A stretch of 64,000 nucleotides of DNA from Variovorax paradoxus (GTDB lineage: Bacteria; Pseudomonadota; Gammaproteobacteria; Burkholderiales; Burkholderiaceae_C): positions 124,001 through 188,000 of the forward strand of contig NZ_JAUSRN010000012.1 of the NCBI RefSeq assembly GCF_030811855.1, in the 5' to 3' direction. This document shows, piece after piece, positions 1 to 8,885 of the stretch (its first letter is position 1; each line of letters begins with the position of its first letter). The notes beneath the pieces are model-generated. The model ran no database searches. It was not told where the DNA came from and saw only the letters and a list, made by a program, of their open reading frames with translations. Both the position numbers and the translations under genes were made by a program.

Positions 1-34
1 GCTGCGCTGCGTCACGGTGGTGCGCAACCAATGA
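1..34 (+). CDS. 3' end of an upstream gene, probably a FAS1/MaoC-like dehydratase domain protein (partial)
   Basis: Read in the frame ending at the TGA at 32-34, the first bases encode LRCVTVVRNQ followed by stop. This tail looks like the end of N-terminal-type MaoC/FAS1-like dehydratase subunits, which usually sit directly before a short MaoC hydratase gene as here. Its stop overlaps the next ATG (ATGA at 31-34), the same coupling seen throughout this operon. Only eleven codons are visible, so the family is an inference. Confidence 0.4.
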   Translation, partial: LRCVTVVRNQ

Positions 35-480
35 ACGACCGGAGCCCGACGATGAGTACCACCACCCTTCCCGACTGGAGCGCGCTGCAGCCCGGCGATG
101 CGCTGCCCCCGCTCGAACTCGCACCGATCAGCCGGCTCGACCTGGCGTTGTACTGCGGCGCTTCAGGCGACCACAACCCGATCCACGTCGATATCGACTT
201 CGCCAAGTCAGCGGGCATGCCCGACGTGTTCGCGCACGGCATGCTCTCGGCGGCCTGGCTCGCGCGGCTGTTGAGCAACTGGGTGCCGCAGACGGCGATC
301 CGTTCGCTCGACGTGCGCTTTGCGGCGCTCACCCAAGTGGGCGAGCGCATCCGCTGCACCGGCACAGTCGACGAGAAGTTCGAACATGAAGGCCGCCGCA
401 GCGTGCGGCTCAAGATCGCGACCGCCAACGCCGACGGCGGCATCAAACTGAGCGGCGAAGCCCTCGTCGCCTGGCCCTGA
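31..480 (+). CDS. MaoC-family (R)-specific hydratase / dehydratase
   Basis: A 149-residue hot-dog-fold protein that probably hydrates an enoyl-CoA intermediate. The family hydratase motif is plain: YCGASGDHNPIHVD at residues 41-54, with catalytic Asp47 and His52, followed by AHGM around residue 68. The start at 31 overlaps the previous stop as ATGA; an in-frame ATG at 52 is a reasonable alternative and would remove seven residues. It is the first complete gene of the acyl-CoA degradation operon and lies 22 bases before the SDR gene. Substrate unknown; the neighbouring ligase and thiolase suggest a CoA-activated branched or cyclic carboxylate. Confidence 0.85.
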   Translation: MNDRSPTMSTTTLPDWSALQPGDALPPLELAPISRLDLALYCGASGDHNPIHVDIDFAKSAGMPDVFAHGMLSAAWLARLLSNWVPQTAIRSLDVRFAALTQVGERIRCTGTVDEKFEHEGRRSVRLKIATANADGGIKLSGEALVAWP

Positions 481-502
481 CACATCCCCGAGGAGACACC
501 CC

Positions 503-1348
503 ATGAACAGCAGCAGCAACAACAGCAGAAAACTCGAAGGCAAGGTCGCCATCGTCTCCGGCTCCGGCCGCGGCATCGGGCGCGAGATTGCGCTCAAGCT
601 GGCGAGCGACGGCGCGCGCGTGGTCATCAACGACCTGGACGCGGAGCCGGCCGCGCAGACCGTCAACGACATCGTCGCTGCGGGCGGCAGCGCCATTGCC
701 TGCGCCGGCAGCGTGACGGACAGCGGCTTTGCCGACCGCTTCGTGGGCACCGCCGTCGAGACCTATGGCGGGCTGGACATCATCGTCAACAACGCCGGCT
801 ACACCTGGGACAACGTGGTGCAGAAGATGAGTGACGAGCAGTGGGAAGCCATGCTCGCCGTGCATCTCACGGCGCCCTTTCGCATCCTGCGCGCCGCATC
901 CAACTTCATCCGCGATGTCGCCAAGCGCGAAGCCGACGAAGGACTGGAAGTGTTCCGCAAGGTGGTCAACATCTCGTCCACCTCCGGCGTGTACGGCAAC
1001 GCAGGCCAGGCCAACTACGCAGCCGCCAAGGCGGGCATCAACGGCCTGACCAAGGCCATGGCGAAGGAATGGGGCCGCTACAAGGTCACGGTCAACAGCG
1101 TGGCCTTCGGCCTCATCAAGACCCGGCTGACCGAGGCCGATGCCAGCGCGGGCGCGAGCATCGACATCGAGGGCCGGCAGATCAAGGTCGGCGTCAATCC
1201 GCAGATCCTCAAGAACGCCGAAGCCATGATCCCGCTCGGCCGCGGCGGCACGCCGCAGGAAGCGGCCGGTGCGGTCTACATGTTCTGCATTCCCGAATCG
1301 AACTATGTGAGCGGCCAGGTGCTGGTCTGCGGAGGCGGGCGGCCATGA
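503..1348 (+). CDS. Short-chain dehydrogenase/reductase (3-hydroxyacyl-CoA dehydrogenase-like)
   Basis: A 281-residue classical SDR, slightly longer than the usual 250. The cofactor loop SGSGRGIG is at residues 19-26, NNAG at about 96-99, and the catalytic Ser near 159 with Tyr172 and Lys176 (YAAAK). Asp at the end of beta-2 (NDLD) favours NAD over NADP. A longer insert between residues 137 and 152 resembles the 17-beta-HSD4/FabG4-like group that oxidises hydroxyacyl-CoAs. The start has an AGGAGA ribosome site at 490-496. Its stop overlaps the next ATG. In context it would oxidise the product of the MaoC hydratase. Confidence 0.88.
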   Translation: MNSSSNNSRKLEGKVAIVSGSGRGIGREIALKLASDGARVVINDLDAEPAAQTVNDIVAAGGSAIACAGSVTDSGFADRFVGTAVETYGGLDIIVNNAGYTWDNVVQKMSDEQWEAMLAVHLTAPFRILRAASNFIRDVAKREADEGLEVFRKVVNISSTSGVYGNAGQANYAAAKAGINGLTKAMAKEWGRYKVTVNSVAFGLIKTRLTEADASAGASIDIEGRQIKVGVNPQILKNAEAMIPLGRGGTPQEAAGAVYMFCIPESNYVSGQVLVCGGGRP

Positions 1349-2511
1349 CCGGCGGGGCCGTTGCCACGCGGCCGTGGATGAACGAAGAACTCGAGATGCT
1401 GCGTGACAGCGCGCGGCGCTTCTTCGAGCGCGAGTGCGTGCCCCATGAACCACGCTGGCGCGCGCAGCACCACGCTGATCGCGAGATCTGGACCAAGGCC
1501 GGCCAAGCCGGCCTCCTGTGCGCCAGCATCCCCGAGGAATACGGCGGCGGTGGTGGCAGCTTCCTGCACGAGGCGGTGATCTGCGAGGAGCAGATGCGCG
1601 CCATGGCACAGGGCTTCAGCAACAACGTGCACAGCGGCATCGTCGCGCACTACCTGCTGGCCTACGGCACCGAGGCGCAGAAGCTGCGCTGGCTGCCGCG
1701 CATGGCCAGCGGCGAGCTGGTGGCCGCCATCGCCATGACCGAGCCTGGCGCCGGCACCGACTTGCAGCGCATCAAGACGCAGGCGCGGCGCGACGGCGAC
1801 CATTGGCGCATCAGCGGCAGCAAGACCTTCATCACCAACGGCATGCATGCCGGCCTGGTCTGCGTCGCGGCCAAGACCGATGCGGCGGCCGGTGGCAAGG
1901 GCATCTCGCTGCTGATGGTCGAAACCGAAGGCACAGCGGGCTTTCGCCGCGGGCCGCTGCTTGACAAGATGGGCCAGAAGACGCTGGACACCACCGAGCT
2001 TTTCTTCGACGACGTGCACGTGCCGGCCGACAACCTGCTGGGCGGCCAGGAGGGCTGCGGCTTTGCGCAGCTCATGGCGCAGCTGCCGCGCGAGCGCATG
2101 CTGATCGCCGTCGGCGCGGTGGCGACCATGCAGCGCGCCATCGCCGACACGCTGGAGTACGTGCGCGACCGCCAGGTGTTCGGGCAGCCACTACTGAAAA
2201 TGCAGAACACCCGCTTCAAGCTGGCCGAGTGCGAGACGCAGGCCCAGGTGGCGCGCGCCTTCGTGGACGACTGCATCGCCCGGCTGATGCGCGGCGAGCT
2301 CGACGTGCCGACGGCCGCCATGGCCAAGTGGTGGACCACCGACACCTGCTGCCGCATCGTCGACGAATGCCTGCAGCTGCACGGCGGCTATGGCTTCATG
2401 AACGAATACCCGATCGCGCGGCTGTATGCCGACGTGCGCGTCGGCCGCATCTACGGCGGCGCCAACGAGGTGATGAAAGAGATCATCGCCCGCGCCCTCG
2501 AAAAGCAGTGA
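1345..2511 (+). CDS. Acyl-CoA dehydrogenase
   Basis: A 388-residue flavoenzyme that would introduce an alpha-beta double bond into an acyl-CoA, passing electrons to ETF. The family marks are AMTEPGAGTDL (N-middle domain), ITNG, LHGGYGFMNEYP and the C-terminal IYGGANEVMKEII. The usual YEGT catalytic Glu position of medium-chain enzymes is Gly here, so as in the isovaleryl/long-chain group the base should lie elsewhere; this is inferred from family knowledge. The ATG at 1345 overlaps the SDR stop (ATGA). A second acyl-CoA dehydrogenase at 6685 of different subtype suggests two oxidation steps or substrates. Confidence 0.9.
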   Translation: MTGGAVATRPWMNEELEMLRDSARRFFERECVPHEPRWRAQHHADREIWTKAGQAGLLCASIPEEYGGGGGSFLHEAVICEEQMRAMAQGFSNNVHSGIVAHYLLAYGTEAQKLRWLPRMASGELVAAIAMTEPGAGTDLQRIKTQARRDGDHWRISGSKTFITNGMHAGLVCVAAKTDAAAGGKGISLLMVETEGTAGFRRGPLLDKMGQKTLDTTELFFDDVHVPADNLLGGQEGCGFAQLMAQLPRERMLIAVGAVATMQRAIADTLEYVRDRQVFGQPLLKMQNTRFKLAECETQAQVARAFVDDCIARLMRGELDVPTAAMAKWWTTDTCCRIVDECLQLHGGYGFMNEYPIARLYADVRVGRIYGGANEVMKEIIARALEKQ

Positions 2512-2522
2512 GCACCGCCCCC

Positions 2523-4202
2523 ATGACCGATCGGCCGCCGCACTTCCGCTTCTGGCCCAAGGGCGTGGCACGCCAGCTGCGCGTGCCGCGCGCCACGCTG
2601 CTCGACTACCTGGACACGGCCGCGCGCCGCTATCCCGACAAGCCGGCCATCGCCTACTGCGGCACCCTCGTCACCTATGCGCAACTGCGCCAGCGCGTCG
2701 ATGCGCTGGCCGCCTATCTGCAGCAGCGCCTGGCCGTGGCGCCAGGCGACCGCGTGATGATTGCGAGCCAGAACTGTCCGCAGTTCGTGACCGCCTTCTA
2801 TGCCGTGCTGCGCGCCGGCGGCGTGGTGGTGCCGGTCAACCCCATGAGCAAGGCCGCGGAGGTGCGCCACTACGCGCTCGACAGCGGGGCGCGCGTCGCC
2901 TGCGTCGCGCAAGACCTGTTGCCCGCGATTGCGCTCGGCGAAGATGACGGCGAGCTGCGTGGCGTGGTCGTGCATGCCTATGCCGATGCGGTCGATGCGA
3001 GCGACGACGTCTTGCCCGAATGGGTCAAGGCGCCGCGCGCGTCCCTTGATGACGCACGGCTGCACGGCTTTGAAGCGGCGATCGCGCTCGGCCTCGCACC
3101 CGCCGAGCTGCCCCTGTCGCCGGACGACCTCGCGGTGCTGCCCTACACCTCGGGCACCACCGGCCATCCCAAGGGCTGCATGCACACGCATGCAACGCTG
3201 CTGGCGTCGCTCGCTTCCTCGGCAGTATGGAAGCAGCTGCACGTGGAAACGGTGACGCTTGCCGTCGCGCCTCTCTTCCACATGCTGGGCCTGCAGAACG
3301 GCATGAACATGCCGATGTTCCTCGGCGCTACCGCGGTAATGATGCCGCGCTGGGACCCGGCCATGGCCGCGCGCCTCATCGAGCGCCATGCGGTCACCGC
3401 CTGGTCGGCGCCGCCGGCCATGGTGATCGACCTGTTCTCGCATCCCGAAGCCGAGCAGCGCGACCTTTCGAGCCTCGCGCTGCTGTCGGGCGGCGGTGCC
3501 GCCATGCCCGAAGCCGTGGCCGCGATGCTCCTGCAACGCCACGGCCTCTCCTACAACGAAGGGTACGGACTGACCGAGACCGCCTCGTTCCTGCACGCGA
3601 ATCCGCCCGCGCGCGGCAAGCGCCAGTGCCTGGGCATGCCGACACAGGGTGTCGATTCGCGCATCGTCGATCCGGTCACGTTCGAACAACTGCCGCCCGG
3701 CGAAACCGGCGAGCTGGTGACGCGCGGCGCGCAGGTCATGAAGGGCTACTGGCGCAACCCCGAGGCGGACCGCGAGGCTTTCATCGAGATTGGCGGCCAG
3801 CGCTTCTTTCGCACCGGCGACCTGGCCTCGATGGACGAGGAAGGCTACTTCTTCCTGCGCGACCGGCTCAAGCGAATGATCAACGCCTCGGGCTACAAGG
3901 TGTGGCCCACCGAAGTCGAGAACGCGATGTACGAGCATCCGGCCATCCACGAGGCCTGCGTGATCGCGGTGCCCGACGGCAAGCGCGTCGAGTCGGTCAA
4001 GGCGCTGGTGGTGCTCAAGCCCGCGCAGCGCGGCCTCGTCCGCGAAGAAGAAATCGTCGCGTGGTGCCGCGAACGCATGGCCGTGTACAAGGCGCCGCGC
4101 GTGGTCGAGTTTCTCGACCGCCTGCCGAAGTCCGGCACCGGAAAAATTCTTTGGCGCGAGCTGCAGGAAGCGCATCGCGCCGCCGCACAGGAGCAAACTT
4201 GA
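2523..4202 (+). CDS. AMP-forming acyl-CoA synthetase (acyl-CoA ligase)
   Basis: A 559-residue ANL-superfamily ligase that would activate the pathway's carboxylic acid to its CoA thioester. Seen motifs: YTSGTTGHPKGC (P-loop, near residue 210), YGLTE (A5), TGDLASMDEEGY (A7), DRLKRMINASGYKVWPTE (A8) and a C-terminal PKSGTGKILWREL carrying the adenylation Lys. Start choice is open: ATG 2523 or an in-frame GTG at 2508 that overlaps the previous stop as GTGA, which would fit the coupling used by the rest of the operon. The stop overlaps the next ATG as TGATG. Confidence 0.92.
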   Translation: MTDRPPHFRFWPKGVARQLRVPRATLLDYLDTAARRYPDKPAIAYCGTLVTYAQLRQRVDALAAYLQQRLAVAPGDRVMIASQNCPQFVTAFYAVLRAGGVVVPVNPMSKAAEVRHYALDSGARVACVAQDLLPAIALGEDDGELRGVVVHAYADAVDASDDVLPEWVKAPRASLDDARLHGFEAAIALGLAPAELPLSPDDLAVLPYTSGTTGHPKGCMHTHATLLASLASSAVWKQLHVETVTLAVAPLFHMLGLQNGMNMPMFLGATAVMMPRWDPAMAARLIERHAVTAWSAPPAMVIDLFSHPEAEQRDLSSLALLSGGGAAMPEAVAAMLLQRHGLSYNEGYGLTETASFLHANPPARGKRQCLGMPTQGVDSRIVDPVTFEQLPPGETGELVTRGAQVMKGYWRNPEADREAFIEIGGQRFFRTGDLASMDEEGYFFLRDRLKRMINASGYKVWPTEVENAMYEHPAIHEACVIAVPDGKRVESVKALVVLKPAQRGLVREEEIVAWCRERMAVYKAPRVVEFLDRLPKSGTGKILWRELQEAHRAAAQEQT

Positions 4203-5005
4203 TGAACGATTTCACCGCACTGCGCTACGAGCGACACGGCAGCACCGCGCTGCTGACGCTCGACACACCTGCCAACCGCAACGCCTTCACTCCCGCCATG
4301 CGCGACGACCTCGCACGGGCCATTGCAGAGGTGCGCGCGGACACCGAGGTGCGCGCCCTGGTGCTCACCGGCGCCGGCGGCCAATTCTGCTCGGGCGGCG
4401 ACCTGCGCGGCATTGCCGATGCCAAGCTCGATAACGCCGGCTGGCGCGGCCGCATGCAGGCCACGCAGCGCTGGTTCAGCGAACTGGTCCTGCTCGACAA
4501 GCCCGTGATCGCCGCGGTCGATGGCGCCGCATATGGCGCGGGCTTCAGTCTGGCGCTCGCGGCCGACTTCGTACTGGCGAGCCCACGTGCACGATTCTGC
4601 ATGTCCTTCCTGAAGCTGGGCCTGGTGCCGGACTGCGGCGCCTTCTACACACTGCCGCGCGTGGTGGGTGCGCAGCGCGCGCGCGAGCTGATGCTGTCGG
4701 CACGCGAGGTTGGCGCCGCCGAGGCGCGCGAACTCGGCATCGCCATGGAACTGCATGCGCCCGAGCAGCTGCTGCCGCGCGCATTGGCGCTGGCCGAAAG
4801 CTTTGCCGGCGCCTCTCCGCTCGCGGTGAGCCTGGTGAAGCGCGCGACTGGCGATGCGAGCGCCTTGGCCGCGATGCTCGACACCGAGGCGAACGTGCAG
4901 GCGCTGGCCTTCGGCAGCGCCGAGCACCGTGACGCCGTGAACCGTTTTCTGGACAAGAAGCCGCTGGCCTTCCAGTGGCCGGCGAACAAGGAACCCAACC
5001 AATGA
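4202..5005 (+). CDS. Enoyl-CoA hydratase/isomerase family protein, PaaG-like
   Basis: A 267-residue crotonase-fold protein. The oxyanion-hole segments FCSGGDLR and DGAAYGAGFSLALA are present. The two Glu residues used by classical enoyl-CoA hydratases (in GGCEL and QPEIL of the rat enzyme) are replaced by Ser and Phe, while GLVPDCGAFYTLPRVVG matches the PaaG/enoyl-CoA isomerase pattern with an Asp. Isomerase activity on a CoA thioester is therefore more likely than simple hydration; this rests on an alignment from memory. Translationally coupled on both sides (TGATG upstream, ATGA downstream). Confidence 0.88.
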   Translation: MNDFTALRYERHGSTALLTLDTPANRNAFTPAMRDDLARAIAEVRADTEVRALVLTGAGGQFCSGGDLRGIADAKLDNAGWRGRMQATQRWFSELVLLDKPVIAAVDGAAYGAGFSLALAADFVLASPRARFCMSFLKLGLVPDCGAFYTLPRVVGAQRARELMLSAREVGAAEARELGIAMELHAPEQLLPRALALAESFAGASPLAVSLVKRATGDASALAAMLDTEANVQALAFGSAEHRDAVNRFLDKKPLAFQWPANKEPNQ

Positions 5006-5391
5006 CCGACACCATCACCGGCGTGCAGGCCTTCCACCAAGGCGAACTGGACGCCGGCCGCTTCCTGCTTCAGCGCTGCGGCGACTGCGGCCGCCATGTG
5101 TATTACCCGCGCGAGAGCTGCCCGCACTGCGGCGGCGCGTCACTCGAATGGAAGACGCCCGGCGGGCTCGGCACCGTGCATGCGGTGACGACCGTGCGGC
5201 GCAAGCCGGCCGACGGCGGCGACCTCAACGTCAGCCTGGTCGAGCTGGACGAAGGCGTGCGGCTCATGAGCCGCATCGAGAACCTGGCGCCGGGTACGGT
5301 ACGCATCGGCCAGCGCGTCAAGGCGCGGGTGCAGGTGAAGGACGGCCGCGGGCTGGTGCTGTTCGACGCCGTTGAAGGAGCAACTGCATGA
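5002..5391 (+). CDS. Zn-ribbon OB-fold protein (DUF35 family), thiolase partner
   Basis: A 129-residue protein with an N-terminal rubredoxin-like zinc ribbon (Cys26, Cys29, Cys40, Cys43, CGDCG and CPHCGG) followed by an OB-fold with the GTVHAVTTV strand and a C-terminal GLVLFDAVE. Proteins of this family bind SCP2-type thiolases or aldolases and complete their active unit; the adjacent gene at 5388 is exactly such a thiolase. Both ends overlap neighbours by four bases, which supports equimolar synthesis of a complex. Function is by family and context. Confidence 0.88.
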   Translation: MTDTITGVQAFHQGELDAGRFLLQRCGDCGRHVYYPRESCPHCGGASLEWKTPGGLGTVHAVTTVRRKPADGGDLNVSLVELDEGVRLMSRIENLAPGTVRIGQRVKARVQVKDGRGLVLFDAVEGATA

Positions 5392-6566
5392 GCGCCGGAC
5401 TCAAGGCAATGCGCGGCAGCGCAGCCATTGCGGGAGCCGCCACCTTCGGCTGCGGCGAGACGCCGGGCTTCACCGACATGGAGCTGCTGGCGCGCGCCGC
5501 GCGCGCGGCCGTGGCGGATGCGGGCCTGGAGATGCGCGACATCGACGGCCTCTGCACCGCGAGCGCCTCGGCCGCGATGTGGGCCTTGCCGGTGGTCGAA
5601 TACCTGGGCCTCAATCCGCGCTACATCGACGGCACGATGCTGGGCGGCAGCAGCTTCATCGCGCATCTGCTGCCTGCCATGCAGGCCATCCGTTCGGGCC
5701 AGTGCAGTGCGGTGCTCATCTGCTACGGCAGCGCACAGCGCAGCGCCGCCTTCGGTCGGCGCGAGATCGTGGCGGCGCGCCGCTTTCTCGACCCGCAGCC
5801 TTATGAGCATCCCTACGAGCCGATGCTGCCGGTGTCGGCCTACGCGCTCGCGGCCTCGCGCCACATGCACGAGTTCGGCACCACGCGCGAGCAGCTCGCC
5901 GACGTGGCGGTGGCGGCGCGTGCCTGGGCCGGGCTCAACCCGGAAGCCTTCATGCGCGAGCCGCTCACACGCGAGGAGGTGCTGGGTGCGCGCATGGTGT
6001 CGGACCCGCTGAGCGTGCGCGACTGCTGCCTGGTCACCGACGGTGCGGGCGCCTGCATTCTGGTGAGTGCCGAGCGCGCCAGGGACCTGCCGAAGAAGCC
6101 GGTCTATGTGCTAGGCAACGCCACGGCGGTGTGGAACCGGCAGATCTCGTCGATGGCAGACCTCACCACGACGGCGGCCAGCCAGTCGGGCCGTGAAGCC
6201 TTCGCGATGGCCGGGCTCGCGCCCAAGGACATGGACGTGGTGCAGCTATACGACGCCTTCACCATCAACACGCTGCTGTTCCTCGAAGACCTGGGCTTCT
6301 GCCCCAAGGGCGAAGGCGGCCGCTTCGTGGCCGACGGTGCGATTGCGCCGGGCGGCCGGCTCGCCGTCAACACCAACGGCGGCGGGCTGTCGTGCGTGCA
6401 CCCGGGCATGTACGGCATCTTCGCGCTGATCGAGGCGGTGCGGCAACTGCGCGGTGAATGCGGCGAGCGCCAGGTGAAGAACGCGCGCACCGCCGTCGCA
6501 CATGGCAACGGGGGCATGTTGTCCAGCCAGGCCACTGCCGTGCTGGGCACGCAGGAGGCGCTTTGA
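5388..6566 (+). CDS. SCP2-type thiolase / lipid-transfer protein
   Basis: A 392-residue thiolase-fold protein lacking the standard CxxS and CxG signature pair of biosynthetic thiolases. It has DGLCTASAS near residue 60, QLYDAFTINTLLFLEDLGFC in the middle, GGGLSCVHPGMYG with the active-site His region, and HGNGGMLSS at the C-terminus. Such proteins act with DUF35 partners either as thiolases or as retro-aldolases in steroid and aromatic side-chain shortening. It closes the tightly coupled block; the next gene is separated by a palindromic repeat. Confidence 0.88.
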   Translation: MSAGLKAMRGSAAIAGAATFGCGETPGFTDMELLARAARAAVADAGLEMRDIDGLCTASASAAMWALPVVEYLGLNPRYIDGTMLGGSSFIAHLLPAMQAIRSGQCSAVLICYGSAQRSAAFGRREIVAARRFLDPQPYEHPYEPMLPVSAYALAASRHMHEFGTTREQLADVAVAARAWAGLNPEAFMREPLTREEVLGARMVSDPLSVRDCCLVTDGAGACILVSAERARDLPKKPVYVLGNATAVWNRQISSMADLTTTAASQSGREAFAMAGLAPKDMDVVQLYDAFTINTLLFLEDLGFCPKGEGGRFVADGAIAPGGRLAVNTNGGGLSCVHPGMYGIFALIEAVRQLRGECGERQVKNARTAVAHGNGGMLSSQATAVLGTQEAL

Positions 6567-6576
6567 ATTGCATCTA

Positions 6577-6664
6577 CTCCCTCCCCCTCTGGGGGAGGGC
6601 GGGGGTGGGGGCACGCGGCGCTCGGACTGCCCCCACCCCAACCTTCCCCCGGAAGGGGAGGGAG
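6577..6664. repeat. G/C-rich nested palindromic intergenic repeat
   Basis: Between the thiolase and the next dehydrogenase lies a nested inverted repeat. The outer arms CTCCCTCCCC (6577-6586) and GGGGAGGGAG (6655-6664) pair perfectly, and the inner arms GGGGTGGGGGCA (6602-6613) and TGCCCCCACCCC (6628-6639) pair perfectly around a 14-base loop. Short purine/pyrimidine runs fill the space between. It looks like a REP-type intergenic element of the kind scattered in Comamonadaceae genomes; only one copy is in this window. The RNA form could end or attenuate transcription inside the operon or protect the upstream message. Confidence 0.75.
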
Positions 6665-6684
6665 AAAAACAAGGAGACCAAACA

Positions 6685-7839
6685 GTGATCCGCGACCCGC
6701 AAACCCTCGAAGCCCTGCTCGACGCCGTCAACCGCTTCGTTCGCGAGCGGCTCGTGCCGGCCGAAGCCATCGTGGCCGAGACCGACGAGATCCCCGAAGA
6801 CATCGTGCGCGAGATGAAGGAGCTGGGCCTCTTCGGCCTGACCGTGCCCGAAGAATACGGCGGCCTGGGCGTGACAATGGAAGAAGAGGTGATGGTGATG
6901 CTGGCCATGGGCCAGACCTCGCCCTGCTTTCGCTCGCTGTTCGGCACCACCGTGGGCATCGGCTCGCAGGGCATTCTTTTCGACGGCACCGAGGCGCAGA
7001 GGAAGAAATACCTGCCGCGCCTGGCCACGGGCGAGCTCATCGCATCGTTCGCGCTGACCGAGCCCGACACCGGGTCCGACGCGGCGTCGCTGCGCACCAC
7101 CGCGATCCGCGAGGGTGACCACTACATCGTGAACGGTACCAAGCGCTTCATCACCAACGCGCCGCACGCGGGCATCTTCACGCTGATGGCACGCACCAAT
7201 CCGCAAGACAAGGGCGCGGGCGGTGTCTCGGCATTCATCGTCGAAGCGGACACACCGGGCATCACGATCGGCCGCAAGGACCGCAAGATGGGCCAGCGCG
7301 GCGCCCACACCGCCGACGTGATCTTCGAGAACTGCAAGGTGCCCGCGAGCCAGCTGATCGGCGGGCGCGAGGGCCAGGGCTTCAAGACCGCGATGAAGGT
7401 GCTCGAGAAGGGCCGCATCCACATTGCCGCCATTTGCGTGGGCGTGGCCGAACGCATGCAGCGCGATGCACTGCACTATGCGATGGAGCGCAACCAGTTC
7501 GGCCAGCCCATTGCCGAGTTCCAGCTGGTGCAGGCGATGCTGGCCGACAGCCAGGCCGAGATCTATGCCGCGCGCTGCATGGTCATCGATGCGGCGCGCC
7601 AGCGCGACGCGGGCCGCAACGTGGCCACCGAGGCTTCGTGCTGCAAGCTCTTCGCCTCCGAGATGTGCGGCCGGGTAGCGGATCGCGCGGTGCAGATCTT
7701 TGGCGGCGCCGGTTACGTCTCCGACTACGGCATCGAGCGGTTCTATCGCGACGTGCGGCTGTTTCGGCTGTACGAAGGCACCACCCAGATCCAGCAGATC
7801 GTCATCGCGCGCAATCTCGTGCGCGAAGCGATGCGCTGA
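6685..7839 (+). CDS. Acyl-CoA dehydrogenase (short/medium-chain type)
   Basis: A 384-residue enzyme starting at GTG 6685, eight bases after an AAGGAG site at 6671-6676; the start lies directly after the palindromic repeat. Family motifs include FALTEPDTGSDAAS, FITNAPHAG, FGGAGYVSDYGIERFYRDVR and the C-terminal RLYEGTTQIQ, where the Glu is the usual catalytic base of short/medium-chain enzymes. This contrasts with the 1345-2511 paralogue, which has Gly there. It oxidises an acyl-CoA with electrons going to ETF. The following Bug binding protein is 33 bases downstream and probably co-transcribed. Confidence 0.9.
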   Translation: MIRDPQTLEALLDAVNRFVRERLVPAEAIVAETDEIPEDIVREMKELGLFGLTVPEEYGGLGVTMEEEVMVMLAMGQTSPCFRSLFGTTVGIGSQGILFDGTEAQRKKYLPRLATGELIASFALTEPDTGSDAASLRTTAIREGDHYIVNGTKRFITNAPHAGIFTLMARTNPQDKGAGGVSAFIVEADTPGITIGRKDRKMGQRGAHTADVIFENCKVPASQLIGGREGQGFKTAMKVLEKGRIHIAAICVGVAERMQRDALHYAMERNQFGQPIAEFQLVQAMLADSQAEIYAARCMVIDAARQRDAGRNVATEASCCKLFASEMCGRVADRAVQIFGGAGYVSDYGIERFYRDVRLFRLYEGTTQIQQIVIARNLVREAMR

Positions 7840-7872
7840 GTTTTTCCCGATCCACCCGAGGAGACAAACACC

Positions 7873-8850
7873 ATGAAGACATCGAAGATGATGCGAAGAC
7901 TCTGCCTGGCAGCCGGCCTGGCCGCGCTGCTGGCCGCGCCAGCCCTGGCGCAGACCGCCTATCCGGCCCAGCCGCTCAAGCTGATCGTGCCCTACCCCGC
8001 CGGCGGCGCCACCGACACGCTTGCGCGCACCATCGGACAGAAGCTGCAGGAAGCCTGGGGACAGCCCGCCATGGTGGAGAACCGGCCGGGTGCGGGCGGC
8101 ACCATCGGCAACAGCTTCGTCGCGAAGGCGCCGCCCGACGGCCACACCGTGCTCATTGGCATCACCGCGCTGATCCAGCAGCCGATGCTGATGGAAAAGC
8201 TGCCCTACGATCCGCTGAAGGACCTCGCGCCGGTCACGATGATCGCGCGCAGCCCCAGCATGCTGGCCGTGCCGCTCGACTCTCCTGCGAAGGACCTGAA
8301 GAGCTTCATCGCGATGGTGAAGGCCAGCCCGGGCAAGTACAACTTCGGCAGCTACGGCGCGGGAACCTCCTCGCACATCCAGGGCGCCCTTCTCAATATG
8401 CAGGCCGGCATCGACCTGGTGCACGTGCCGTTCCAGGGTGCCGCACCGCTTGTGACCAACCTCGTGGGCGGCCAGCTGGCCTCGGCTTTCATCGACAGCG
8501 CGACCGCGCGGCCGCACCTCAAGTCGATGCGCCCGTTGGCCGTGACCGGCACGCAGCGCATGCCGGCCCTGCCCGACGTGCCCACCTTTGCCGAGCTGGG
8601 CTATCACTCGTTCGATCCGTACGGCTGGTTCGGCGTGTTCCTGCCCGCCGCTACGCCGGCGCCCGTGGTGCAGAAGCTCTCGGACGAGATCAACCGCATC
8701 GTGCACCTGCCCGAGGTCAGCGCAAAGATCGAGGCGCTGGGGCTGCAGGTAGCCGGCGGCAAGCCCGAAGAGTTCCAGAAGGTGGTGCGCTCGGATGCCG
8801 CCGTCTACGCCAAGATCATCAAGGACGCCAACATCCGCGTGGCGCAGTGA
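7873..8850 (+). CDS. Bug/TctC-type tripartite tricarboxylate transporter substrate-binding protein
   Basis: A 325-residue periplasmic binding protein with a Sec signal peptide (MKTSKMMRRLCLAAGLAALL, cleavage after ALAQ at about residue 27). The family ligand loop PYPAGGATDTLART and the FGSYGAGTSSH segment are present. No TctA/TctB membrane subunits are nearby, as is usual for Bug orphans in Burkholderiales. It has an AGGAGA ribosome site at 7859-7864 and follows the acyl-CoA dehydrogenase, so it probably delivers the carboxylate that this operon degrades. Confidence 0.9.
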   Translation: MKTSKMMRRLCLAAGLAALLAAPALAQTAYPAQPLKLIVPYPAGGATDTLARTIGQKLQEAWGQPAMVENRPGAGGTIGNSFVAKAPPDGHTVLIGITALIQQPMLMEKLPYDPLKDLAPVTMIARSPSMLAVPLDSPAKDLKSFIAMVKASPGKYNFGSYGAGTSSHIQGALLNMQAGIDLVHVPFQGAAPLVTNLVGGQLASAFIDSATARPHLKSMRPLAVTGTQRMPALPDVPTFAELGYHSFDPYGWFGVFLPAATPAPVVQKLSDEINRIVHLPEVSAKIEALGLQVAGGKPEEFQKVVRSDAAVYAKIIKDANIRVAQ

Positions 8851-8860
8851 GCGCGGCGCC

Positions 8861-8885
8861 GGCGCCCTGAGGCGCCAAGGTTTTT
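8861..8885 (+). terminator. Possible terminator after the Bug gene (weak)
   Basis: GGCGCC (8861-8866), loop CTGA, GGCGCC (8871-8876), then AAGG and TTTTT at 8881-8885. The stem is perfect but the T-run is spaced four bases from it, so termination here is uncertain. Confidence 0.4.
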
